Shown in pieces: positions 1-8,543 of a stretch of DNA of 18,934 bases (position 1 is the first letter of the stretch; each line of letters begins with the position of its first letter). The notes beneath the pieces were generated by a model. It did not search any database. It saw only the letters and a list, made by a program, of their open reading frames with translations, and was not told the origin of the DNA. The stretch spans positions 1 through 18,934 of the forward strand of contig SDVU01000159.1 in NCBI GenBank assembly GCA_016256075.1. The letters are read 5' to 3'. Origin of the DNA: Dictyocoela muelleri. Lineage: Eukaryota; Microsporidia. Both the position numbers and the translations under genes were made by a program.

Positions 1-428
1 TTATATATTTGTTCATACATATAAATAATTGCTTATTTGTTTTTATCTCAAATATTCTGCTTATTTAAAATAATAATTATTACTTCTCCTCTTGTGAATG
101 GAAAAAAGAAGGGTGTCTGAAAGCCGGGTGGGAACTCATATAACAGGAAAAGATATTTTTTAATTTCAATTTTCGTAACTAATACATTTTTTTTCGGTAA
201 TTTTTTAGAAGAACATCAATAAATCCCCCATTCTCATTTTAACAGTTGTTAAAATCAGATTTTTTAGTTATTACATTGTAAAAAATCTTCACCTGTCAAA
301 AAATTCTATTATCTTGTAAAAAATCAAATGTTGAGAATCATTATTAAATTAATTATGATATTAAGTAAATTTATTTTATTTTTTAAACAATATTTAACAA
401 TTTTAAAAAAAAATCAAAAATTTTGCTT
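1..428. other. AT-rich sequence without a recognised gene
   Basis: No open frame of useful length or coding-like translation was found on either strand. The only local structures are a short hairpin near 237-257 (ATTTTAACA, 2-nt loop, TGTTAAAAT) and two nearby copies of TTGTAAAAAATC (around 275 and 314). Probably decayed transposon or intergenic DNA. Confidence 0.5.
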
Positions 429-491
429 TTGTTCGGAAAAGTGCCTACTTTGAAAAAAAATTTTTTTATAAAGTAGGCCTTTTCCGAACAA
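429..491. repeat. Small palindromic element, hAT-TIR-like
   Basis: A 63-bp inverted repeat. The left arm starts TTGTTCGGAAAAG and continues to CCTACTTT. The right arm is its near-perfect complement, ending CTTTTCCGAACAA. The core is an A/T run. The CGGAAAAG-N-CCT pattern resembles the ends of the hAT element at 813-2583 (CCGGAAAAGTCCTGG), so this may be two hAT-type ends with almost nothing between them. No target site duplication is visible. It could also form a hairpin or act as a terminator. Confidence 0.5.
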
Positions 492-812
492 GACCCAACT
501 TTTCGATAGAAAAGCAAAAAAAATTATAATAAAAACAACCAATGACTATAGAAATATTAATAAAAATTTTCTTGCAATCAAAAAGATATTGGTTCTAATC
601 TTCCTTACACACCCCATAATAAATATCGTTTACTATGCAATATGGCATTTTTAAAGAAAAAAATTATATAGTCTTTTACATATTGTAAAAATATGTTTTT
701 AATATAATCTGGTTTTTCCCAGTTTAGTAAATTTTACACTCTGTCCTAAATTTACAGAAGTCGGTATTATCGGCTTATATTGTAATCCAGATTTTTTACA
801 TTATGTAATAAA

Positions 813-2583
813 TAGGGACCGGAAAAGTCCTGGTTTTGACTTTTTAAAAAAAACCAGGCTTTTTAATTTTTATGAGAAAACTAGTTTTTTCATATTTTTA
901 TAAGAAAACAGGGCTTTTAATATTTTTTATAAAAAAATAAAATATTTACCCCTTAAAAATGAAACAAATTAACAAGAGTAAAATTCTGATGAATTTTATT
1001 TCCTCAAAAGATGACTTTAAACATAGCAATAATGTGTTGATTTGTGTTTTCTGCAATAAAGAAATTAATTAATAAACGACCGAAGGAACAAAAACACTAA
1101 AGCAAAACATGGAAACACAGTCGCATAAAGATAATAAAAAAAGAGTATTATCAATAAAAAAATATGAATAATTGACTTCTTCGTTCTTTACCACATGAAT
1201 TTTGATGAGAGGCTTGTCGAAGCGTTTGCGTATTGAATATTCCATTGTACAAATTACAAAATCCTATATTAAAGTCTTTTTATGGAAGATTATACAAACA
1301 AGTCGATTCGCGATGAATCACATTACAGAAAACTGTAAATACTATTATTCGAAAGAGGAGAGAAGGCTGTTTCCTAATATTAATAAATGAAAATATATTT
1401 CTTTTATTTAACGAAACCTCGTATATAAATGGAAAATATGTTTTAAACATAATGAGAGGTGTTTGCTCTAAAATAGAGAGACAAAGAACATATCTCTTAT
1501 GTACTGTTAAACTTTCAAAGGCAAACTCAGAAACTGTTAGTCAAGAAATCATCAATATGATGTGTGAGATATATGAAGGGAAAATTAATTTTGATAGACG
1601 GCGATAAATCTTATCCGATATTGCTTCTAATGCTGTAGGGGCAGTAAAAAATTGAGGGTCTATATTTTGAATCTCAAACATGTAACTTGTGTGGCGCATA
1701 TGTTACATCGATTGTGTGAGAAAATTAAAAAAAAATCTCACATTTCTTTTTCAGTAAGTTCGCTTCTTAAGCGCGCTCTAATAAAAAAAATAATGAAAAT
1801 CAAGATCTTTTAGTGGTTTTGTAGGATCACAACTTCCAAAGTTTCTAATTTTAACACGTTGGGGCACATGGATATCTTTTTGTCAAAAAAATTTACAAAA
1901 TTTCACCTTATTAATCTTTTGTGTAGAATTCGGTGGTTAAAAACGCAGAATTTTTTCCTTTACTTGAATATTTTGACGATGATAGATTTCAATTAGAGTT
2001 AGTTGAAATAAGAAGAGCTCGTTTTATTGTTCAGTCTGTTAAAGAATTAGAAAAACAAAATTTGTCTACAATACAACAAATTGATGTCTTGATTAATGTC
2101 GTATAAAATGTAGAAAATCTCATATTAAAAGAAAAGTTGTTTATTTTAATCAATAAAAATGCAGACCTTTTTTTTTCGATTTGAACGCAACGACTAGCAA
2201 AGAAATCGACAAAATTTTCCTGTATGTACCACTTACTACCGTCGATTTTGAACGTAGTTTTAGTAAAATGGTTACCATTTTCAGATGATTTAAGACGGGG
2301 TATGACTCTTAAAACACAGGAAATATATGCTTCTTATATTTTAAAAATGTTAAATTTTTAATCTTATTTTTAAAATAAAAATTTATTATTCAACCTATAA
2401 ACACAAATAATTGTATTTATAATAATTTAACCAACAATAAAAAAGAAATAATCGCTATAAAAATAATTTAAAAAGCAGAGTTTTTTCTTTTATATCCTGT
2501 CTTTTTTTCTAAAAAAAAACAGGCTTTTTGTCTAAAGAAAACAAGCTTTTCGTCTAAAAAAACCAAGCCTTTTCCGGCCCATA
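813..2583 (+). mobile_element. hAT-family DNA transposon with TIRs and 8-bp TSD
   Basis: The left end is TAGGGACCGGAAAAG and the right end, read inward on the other strand, is TATGGGCCGGAAAAG. Both continue into similar CCTGGTTTT or CTTGGTTTT stretches. The flanks are GTAATAAA (805-812) and GTAATAAG (2584-2591), a 7-of-8 match to the 8-bp duplication typical of hAT elements. Further AACCAGGCTTTT-like motifs repeat inside both ends, a common hAT subterminal pattern and possible transposase binding sites. The body carries a degenerate hAT transposase reading frame on the + strand. The element sits inside an older inverted-repeat element. Confidence 0.85.
959..2361 (+). pseudogene. Broken hAT transposase
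   Basis: Segments in different + frames match the hAT transposase order. An ATG at 959 opens a stretch with a BED-like zinc finger: ICVFCNKEIN, then after a break TLKQNMETQSHK (C-x2-C, H-x5-H). Next comes SFLWKIIQTSRFAMNHITEN-like text near 1260-1380, then ILSDIASNAVGAVKN (about 1610-1655), KHVTCVAHMLHRLCEKIK (about 1675-1730), and a helical stretch at 1950-2105. The C-terminal dimerisation region follows, with VPLTTVDFERSFSKM (about 2225-2275) and LRRGMTLKTQEIYASYILKM ending at TAA 2359-2361. Several stops and frame shifts separate these pieces, for example the stop after KEIN near 1070 and a shift near 2285. The enzyme is not functional as read. A CCCC run at 949-952 precedes the first ATG, as in microsporidian host genes. 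The family call is firm; exact breakpoints are not. Confidence 0.85.
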
Positions 2584-2671
2584 GTAATAAGACAAATATT
2601 TTTTTCTTTAATAATGCCATATTGCGTAGTAAAGGATGTTTTTTATAGGGGGTTTAAAGAAATTTAGAACT

Positions 2672-3003
2672 GAAAATCTAGGGGTTATCTTTCTTAATAA
2701 ATTTTTTATGTAAAATTTTCATTTTTTTTTAAAATTATTTTTATTTTTTTTTCAAAAATTATTTTCTAAGGCGGTTATTTTTGACTTGGGCATCTTTAGA
2801 TAGAAGACCGCTTTTATTTAGTAAAAGATTTAATAGTTTTTAATTTTCTATACAACATTTATCACATTTCTTTTTGTGCGGCCCAGAGAAATTTTTTAAT
2901 AGATATGCACTCCATCCTATAAGAGTAGACATCCCTGTTCTAGATATTTTTTTCTGTTACGTTTTTATATTTTTTATTTTTTTATTATGAAATTTTCATA
3001 TAT
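2672..3003. other. AT-rich gap between elements
   Basis: No coding frame or RNA gene was recognised. The sequence between about 2770 and 2950 is less AT-biased (GGCGGTT, GTGCGGCCCAGAG) and may be decayed transposon DNA, but its translations on both strands gave no family match I could defend. Confidence 0.4.
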
Positions 3004-3011
3004 AAATATTT

Positions 3012-3344
3012 GGTTTCTCCAACGGGTTAGCCCCCCCTTTTAAAAATAAAAATCTCTGTTCAGCAGAGATGAGATTGAGTTTCTTACTTAAAATAAGATC
3101 GCCATGGAAAGTTACGTCTAAAAATATATTGTTATTTCTAAATAGAGCTTTATTTCTCAGATTACTAAATTTGGTGCTTCGCACCAAATATAGTGAATGT
3201 CTATTAATTAGTTAAAAAATTTAAAAATATAGTGTATATACGTAATTTTCATGGCGATCTTATTTTAAGTAAGAAACATGGTCTCATCTCTGCTGAACAG
3301 CGATTTTTATTTTTAAAGGGGGGGTGCTAACCCGTTGGAGAACC
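3012..3344. mobile_element. MITE with about 105-bp TIRs and perfect 8-bp TSD
   Basis: The left arm (3012 to about 3118, starting GGTTTCTCCAACGGGTTAGC) is repeated in inverse orientation at about 3240-3344. Both contain a C/G run of seven, GTTCAGCAGAGATGAGA and GGCGATCTTATTTTAAGTA. The flanks are the identical octamer AAATATTT (3004-3011 and 3345-3352). The centre has a small hairpin, TTTGGTGC-TTC-GCACCAAA. There is no coding capacity. An 8-bp TSD fits a non-autonomous hAT or Merlin derivative, and no autonomous partner with these ends is in the window. The arms are well matched, so the insertion is fairly recent compared with its surroundings. Confidence 0.85.
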
Positions 3345-3446
3345 AAATATTTTATCGATATTTTTCGAGTTATAAGTGACATATATGATTAAATGAGTAT
3401 GTAATGCTTTTAAAGTATTAGTTGTTGTTAGTATATTTTTAAAAAT

Positions 3447-4112
3447 TCATTTATTAACCCTCCAAAACATAGTTTTCTTAGCAATTATATTTTAATTAAT
3501 AAAATTATTAAAAAAAAGGAATAGGCGTCTCTTTTCTTCATTATTACTATTAATTGACTTACTTTTTGCAAATACGCCTTTAAAATTTTCAAAAGGAACG
3601 TATTTCAAAATCATTAGTTACCTAACGAATTATTAAAACAGTTTATCGATTTTATAAGCAACTACGTAATTAAATTCTTGAATTTTTATCCAAAATATTT
3701 GTGAATAAAAATTACAACCAGGTAAAATTATAAAGGAAAACTTGTTTTAAAATGCATTAACTAAAGTTATTTCAAGATCATTTACAATTAGCCTGTAAAA
3801 TTTATTAATCTTCTCACTTAAATGTTTTAAGATAAAATCATATGACTCTATATTTTTTTTCGTAAATGCATATAAAATCGGAATTCGTCAATAAAAAATA
3901 TTATATGACCGAAAAATATTTTATGGAAACATTTTAGAATAGTTTAAAAGGTAGAAGAGCACAAAATGTAATTTGTTCTATTTGCTAACATTAAATTTTC
4001 AATTATGTAGAAAATCACAATTTTTTTTTCATCATCTTTAACAGCATCAATTTGTAAAAATAATGGATCTTGGTAAAATTCCTCTCGGTGAAAAATTTGA
4101 TCATAGCTTAAA
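3447..4112 (-). pseudogene. MULE (Mutator-like) transposase remnant
   Basis: The minus strand, read from 4112 downward in shifting frames, gives text in MULE transposase order. DPLFLQIDAVKDDEKKIVIF and ENLMLANRTNYILCSSTF (the usual ILCDGTF region) come first, then KCFHKIF. After a shift follow IPILYAFTKKNIESYDFILK, HLSEKINKFY, and RLIVNDLEITLVNAF, which corresponds to the tDFE-alinA catalytic block. Then come GCNFYSHIFWIKIQEFN (the C-FH-Q-iw block), YVPFENFKGVFAKSK and MFWRVNK. Several stops and frame shifts break it, and the first catalytic Asp block appears degraded (CSSTF). No N-terminal zinc finger or element ends were found. The order of many conserved blocks makes the family call good despite the decay. 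Confidence 0.75.
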
Positions 4113-4268
4113 ATAATAATTATTTAATTTTTTTTGTAGTTTTGATAAATAAAAAAATTTAAAATATTATAGAATCACAACTATATTAATTCTAAAACCT
4201 TTTCTAATATTATTTCCTTGTTATTAAAAAAACAAAACCCCTTCAGAAACTCTTGCCTCATCGTTTTT

Positions 4269-4990
4269 TTACCCTAATTGTTTCTTTATTTCACTTTTAA
4301 TCAATCCATTAAATCTTTCAATCTTCTGTGTATGAACGGCAGTATTTGGGTCAAAAAATTATACATATAACACACATTATTATGTGCTTATCTCCTCTCA
4401 GCCAATTTACCATACAATTTATGTTCATCGGTATGAATTTCAGATCCGGAACAAACCTTTTCAGCAATAATTGGTAGTATTTTCAAAGTGGAAATATTAG
4501 GTATCACTTTGACGTACACTCTGGTGACCCTACACCTAACTTAAAGATAACTAGTGCATCACTCTTATTGCTAGGTTATCTACCACGGTGTGACTTACAT
4601 TTGTAATTCAACATCGTTTCATCGACCTGGACTACAGAACCGACACCTCTAACTTTTTGTCGATAAAGCATGTTTCTGAATTAAAAACTTGATTTTTTTA
4701 ATTCTATGTATTGACATAGGACTTACTGAGGTTATGGAAGAACAAATAGATTTAATTGACTGCATATACACATAATTAACTAATATTTTGATAATCTTTT
4801 CTATTGGCAGATTAAAACCTTGAATACATGAACCGCACCGCACAGACTTATATTTTTATACTCTGTACACATCTTTTGCATGCATCTCTAGGCATATCAT
4901 TCTTAAATTCTCATTTGTGGGACAAAATCGGTGTAATTATTGCATTTTTTACATTTATGCGAGTCTTTGTGTATCTTCTGCTGCTGTAAA
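4269..4990 (-). pseudogene. Merlin/ISXO2-like transposase remnant, copy 1
   Basis: The minus strand from about 4990 down to 4269 reads as an IS1595/ISXO2-type (Merlin) DDE transposase in several frames. A zinc-ribbon-like stretch has HKCKKCNNYTDF, then CGSCIQGFNLPIEKIIKILV (the C-x2-C region and the first helix after it), then a helical stretch to about 4680. The catalytic core shows VGSVVQVDETMLNYK (first Asp), GSEIHTDEHKLYGKLAERR (second Asp), then NTAVHTQKIERFNGLIKSEI (third acidic residue), ending KKQLG and a stop at 4269-4271. There are stops after HRGR near 4580 and several frame changes, so it is inactive. It lies next to the MULE remnant in the same orientation. No TIR pair or target duplication could be assigned. 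Confidence 0.8.
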
Positions 4991-5099
4991 AATGTAATAA
5001 TCACTTTTTTATCCAGGCTTGGAAATTCAGTCGCATAATATTCGATTGTCAATGTTTATGGGTATTAATAAAAATAAATTTTAATTTAAAATATTTCTT

Positions 5100-5339
5100 T
5101 ATGTTATATCTGGGGCGGAAAAATTTATACACATTTGCCCCCCCTGGGGGGTAATTTGACCACAGGTGCCTCTTTAGGGATAATTTGACAAAAACTCCGA
5201 AATCATTGTCATCATATGTACAATGATAATTTGGTAAAAATAATCATGTTTATTAACTGGTTTATGCTTATTTCTTCTTAGGCTTGTATAATAATCTTTA
5301 AAACTATTTATATTCATATGACACTATTATCAAAATTTT
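5100..5339. other. Non-coding stretch with a short GC-rich palindrome
   Basis: No gene recognised. At 5113-5150 there is a GC-rich island in otherwise AT-rich DNA: GGGGCGGAAAAATTT, then GCCCCCCCTGGGGGG, a self-complementary run. A TAATTTGAC motif follows at two spacings (about 5151 and 5181). Such C/G runs also occur in the TIRs of elements elsewhere here, so this may be a surviving transposon end. Confidence 0.35.
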
Positions 5340-5716
5340 AAATTTGTTTAGTTTTATGAATTAATGCTGTATCAAAAGAAATATTTGTATTCAAAGATAG
5401 ATCCTTTAATTTATCATTCAATTTTAGACGGACTATTTTCGTAATATCTAGTGGATAAAAATTTTCAACAGAAGAAAGTACGGTATCGATGTCATAATTA
5501 GTGCAGAGCCGACATCTACAAGAATGTCTTGTTCATCTCCATGATAACGAGTTTTTTCTGTTAAAGTAATATATAAATTCATCATATATTTTTTTTTGTT
5601 TTTTTCGCTATGTTTAGATCAAAATAATCCGTTTCATCATGGGTAGGAGAGTTTTCGGATCTTTTACCAAACGACGAACGAAAATTTTCTTTGGAGAGTT
5701 TTCTTTCGGCACATCC
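5340..5716 (-). pseudogene. Possible LTR-retroelement fragment (fossil, uncertain)
   Basis: The minus strand has several coding-like stretches in different frames. One carries a short LVDVGSA-type segment reminiscent of the active-site region of retroviral-type aspartic proteases. Another, near 5341-5530, is an unbroken stretch of about 60 codons without a start Met. If the reading is right, this is a piece of a Ty3-like or similar element around the Gag-Pol boundary. It is clearly broken, with a few breaks, and old. No LTRs, reverse transcriptase or integrase were seen. A decayed host gene is an alternative. Confidence 0.25.
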
Positions 5717-5724
5717 GCATATCT

Positions 5725-5820
5725 AGGAGAACCACTTCTGCTTCATTCTCATATTAAAACAAGTCTTAATCAGCTACATAAAACTGGAACAACTGAATAT
5801 TTTATTATAATTCTATAGAA
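5725..5820 (-). mobile_element. SINE-like repeat fragment (reverse)
   Basis: The reverse complement reads from an ATTATAAT-rich stretch through CAGTTGTTCC, GTAGCTGATTAAGACTTG and ATGAGAATGAAGCAGAAG. This matches the middle of the SINE-like copies at 10177 and 16497. The tRNA-like head and the 3' part are missing. It is the most diverged copy noted and ends directly at the retroelement-like fossil, so one may have interrupted the other. Confidence 0.7.
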
Positions 5821-6669
5821 ATTGATCAAAATTAAATAACTAAAAATTTTATATCCATAATCAGATCTAATAAAAAGGGTATTATCATATCATCTTATTT
5901 AATTGTTAGTATCAATTAAATTATATATTAAAAAAAGGATTCATAAATATTTGCAAATGTAGCTTAAAAAATTTGTTTAATTATTATTTTCTGTAATATT
6001 TATATTAAAACATAACCTATTTTAAAAAATACAAATCACCTGTATCATACTTATTCTAGATTAAAAGTTTAATAAAAATTAAATTTTCATTTAATTTTCA
6101 CGAAATAACTCTAATACATCATAATTTCAAATGTAAATTTAACAGGAATCTATTTATTCCTGATTTTCATCAGAGAATTTAACGGCAATTTTGATAAGAT
6201 AATATTATTAAGATATTGAAAATACACAAAAAAACACAATGAAAATGTCATTTACTATAAAATATTATTGAATTCGTATTTGTTAGATATAAATAAAAAA
6301 ATGTTACAATTGTAATTTTTTTTTTATAAAATTCGTACTACATTATCTATTTTCGATAAAAAAGTTAAATTTCATGTCATTATGATAAAAACAATATTAA
6401 TTAAATAAGGATCGACTTAATCACGTTAATCTTATTCATCAGCATCTGAAAATCTTTCTTTAAACATATGCACAATACCTATATTGATTAAAATTACATC
6501 AAAAATATCGATAATTTTAATTAATTGCTTAACAATTTTATTAACTATCTCATTTTTTTCTTAAAGATTATTGTTGTGTGCTCAACTAAATACGAATATT
6601 TGAAAAAAATTGCTTTTTGAAAAAAATCTCATTATAAAAGATAACAAAAATATTTTAATAACTTTAAGA
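5821..6669. other. AT-rich intergenic region upstream of the kinase gene
   Basis: About 850 bp with no convincing gene or transposon. An open stretch of about 43 codons on the minus strand (about 6557 to 6428, ending HMFKERFSDADE) has no upstream Met and no recognised homology. The last 100 bp before the kinase ATG are A/T-rich without a clear TATA element beyond general AT richness. Confidence 0.5.
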
Positions 6670-6673
6670 CCCC
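6670..6673 (+). promoter_or_regulatory. CCC-type start-proximal signal
   Basis: CCCC directly abuts the kinase ATG in an otherwise A/T-only leader. Microsporidian genes often carry a CCC- or GGG-like motif within a few bases upstream of the start codon, linked to transcription start and very short 5' leaders. Its position supports 6674 as the true start. Confidence 0.6.
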
Positions 6674-7621
6674 ATGGAAAACGTGTGCTATTTAAGACGC
6701 AAAAAGATCGGTGAAGGTACATACGCTGTAATTTACATGGCAGATAAAATGGAAAAAAATGATAAATCTGAGGGTAAAATAATAAATAATGGCAAAGGAA
6801 AGCGGGTTTTAGGCCAAGTAGCTATCAAGAGAATGAAAAAATGGGATAAAGGAATTGATATCAGCACAATACGCGAAATCAAGACATTAAGCAGAATTAA
6901 TGATCAGTACATATGTAACATCCAAGATATTTTCTTTTTTGGAGAGACCTTAAATATAATTCTTGAATATGCTGAAGGAAATTTAGAAGACCTGATTAAA
7001 AATCGAGAAATAATATTTATGCCTGCAGATATAAAATGGATGTTTTACATGATTTGTAGAGGTGTATGCGCACTTCATTCAAAATTTATTTTACATCGTG
7101 ATTTAAAACCATCAAATATTTTGATAAAAGATGGAATATTGAAATTAGCTGATTTTGGTTTAAGTCGTGATATTGGTGATGATATGACATCAAATGTTGT
7201 TACTAGGTGGTATAGAGCACCCGAATTGATTTATGGTGATAGAAACTATGCATTCTCTGTTGATATTTGGGCATTGGGATGCATATTAGGTGAAATGCTT
7301 CTGCGTGTACCTATATTTCCAGCTGAAGATGATTTTAAACAATTAGAAATGATTTTCAAAACATTAGGAACTCCCGATTCTAAAGACTGTAGTTATTTTA
7401 AACAACTGCCAAATTATCTTGAATATCCCAATTATCCAAAAATAATGTTAAAAAATATATTTTCAGGTGCATCTGACGATATCATAGATTTGATTGGCAA
7501 AATGTTTATTTATAATCCAATTGAGAGAATTGATATTTATGAAATTTTACAACATGAATATTTTACAAATGAGCCTTTGCCTAATCGTGATACAAATATA
7601 ACTAAAATCAGTAAAGGATGA
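6674..7621 (+). CDS. Cyclin-dependent kinase, CDK7/Kin28-like (TFIIH kinase)
   Basis: A 315-residue Ser/Thr kinase with every core motif. These are the P-loop GEGTYAVIY (13-21), VAIK with ATP-anchoring Lys52, a PSTAIRE-type helix reading ISTIREIK (63-70, Glu68), HRDLKPSN (141-148, catalytic Asp143), DFG (160-162), T-loop Thr172 in MTSNVV, and TRWYRAPE (177-184). Within the CDKs the C-lobe is closest to CDK7/Kin28: LLRVPIFPAEDDFKQLEMIF (209-228), IFSGASDDIIDLIGKMF (262-278), then NPIERI and YFTNEPLP. Those kinases pair with cyclin H and MAT1, phosphorylate the RNA polymerase II C-terminal tail within TFIIH, and can activate other CDKs. A Lys/Asn/Gly-rich insert of about 20 residues (26-46) lies between strands 2 and 3. 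Length is near that of yeast Kin28. The gene is intronless, has CCCC before the ATG, and ends in TGA. Neighbours are transposons, so context adds nothing. CDK identity is near certain, the CDK7 subclass likely. Confidence 0.9.
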   Translation: MENVCYLRRKKIGEGTYAVIYMADKMEKNDKSEGKIINNGKGKRVLGQVAIKRMKKWDKGIDISTIREIKTLSRINDQYICNIQDIFFFGETLNIILEYAEGNLEDLIKNREIIFMPADIKWMFYMICRGVCALHSKFILHRDLKPSNILIKDGILKLADFGLSRDIGDDMTSNVVTRWYRAPELIYGDRNYAFSVDIWALGCILGEMLLRVPIFPAEDDFKQLEMIFKTLGTPDSKDCSYFKQLPNYLEYPNYPKIMLKNIFSGASDDIIDLIGKMFIYNPIERIDIYEILQHEYFTNEPLPNRDTNITKISKG

Positions 7622-7869
7622 AATATAATGAATAAGATAGTAAATATAAATATTTTCAAATACCTAATTATAAATTCTTAAATTTTGTTTTTTAAAATTG
7701 TTTAGTGGTGTTAATAAATATTTTGGTGATTATACTATTAAATCAAGATCATTTAGCTTTTATTTATAAAAAATAAAATTTTAGTTTTATTTTGCACGCT
7801 TTCCAAAACAAAAGTTCTTCTTTGAAAAAAAATTTTATTCGGCATTAATGATTTTACAGAATTTTTTTT

Positions 7870-8412
7870 GGCAAAAGTTAAATATACGGTAGTAGAGACA
7901 ATTATACGGTCGGGGGAAAATCAGCCATAGTTAATTATAAAGTATGATAGAAAATTATAAGGTTGGACGGGAAAATTATAAGGTTGTAAGTAAAATAATA
8001 AGGGCGATAAAAATTTAAATTTTAATGTATTTTTTAAACTGTGAAATTCATATAGCGGGTCAAAAAAATCTTATAAAATGTGTTTTTTATAAGGTGCTTT
8101 GCAGGGTGTTATTTTATAAGGTGGGGGTGTATTTAATAAGATCCCTCGAAAATTAACGATTAATTTTCCCAATTTTTAATTTTACCCCCCCTTCCTTTTA
8201 ATTTTACCCCACCTTTTAATTTTCCATCCGCTGCTAAATTAATATTTTTGTCAATATTAAACTTTCATATGTTATCTATAGCAAAATTCATATTAGAGTA
8301 GAAAAAATTACCTCCACCTTATAAATATAACCTCTCTTTTATAATTAACCTTTACCAAATTTTTCCTCCGACCGTATAATTTCTCCACCGACCGTATATT
8401 TAACTTTTGGCC
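7870..8412. mobile_element. MITE with long TIRs and reiterated inner motifs
   Basis: The left end GGCAAAAGTTAAATATACGG (7870) and the right end read inward, GGCCAAAAGTTAAATATACG (from 8412), match. Both are followed by AATTATACGGTCGG and, further in, several TTATAAGGT/G blocks. The right interior has TTTAATTTTACCCC-type repeats. The flanks are T-runs (7862-7869 and 8413-8419), compatible with an 8-bp duplication of poly-T but uninformative. No coding capacity. The short motif repeated at roughly 20-25 bp spacing could be transposase binding sites. Family unknown. Confidence 0.7.
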
Positions 8413-8543
8413 TTTTTTTAATTTTAAATTAATTCTAAATCTTAATAATTTTAAAATCTTAATTAATTCTAAATTTTTGGATTTTTATATAATAATTTTA
8501 ATTTGAACTTATGCCTATTATATTTTTTACAAAAATTTACAGT

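Larger units (their letters stand above)
591..2671. repeat. MITE-like inverted repeat split by the hAT insertion
   Basis: The arm at about 591-668 is matched in inverse orientation by the arm at about 2595-2671. Both contain TATGGCATT (complement AATGCCATA), a C-rich ACCCC stretch, an AAAGAAAAAAAT run and an outer TTCTAA. With the hAT element and one target copy removed, the arms would enclose a unit of roughly 300 bp. This suggests a non-autonomous element that was already present when the hAT jumped in. Its own target duplication is not clear, and the outer arm edges are approximate because similarity fades gradually. Confidence 0.55.

Noticed and set aside
2770-2960. Fourth transposase remnant
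   Set aside because: Base composition hinted at decayed coding DNA, but no conserved transposase block could be read in any frame.
2996-3187. 63-residue open frame on the minus strand
   Set aside because: Lies in the left arm and centre of the 3012-3344 MITE; not a gene.
6428-6557. Open stretch of about 43 codons on the minus strand ending HMFKERFSDADE
   Set aside because: It looks somewhat protein-like but has no start Met upstream and no recognised family, and frames of this length are common by chance here.
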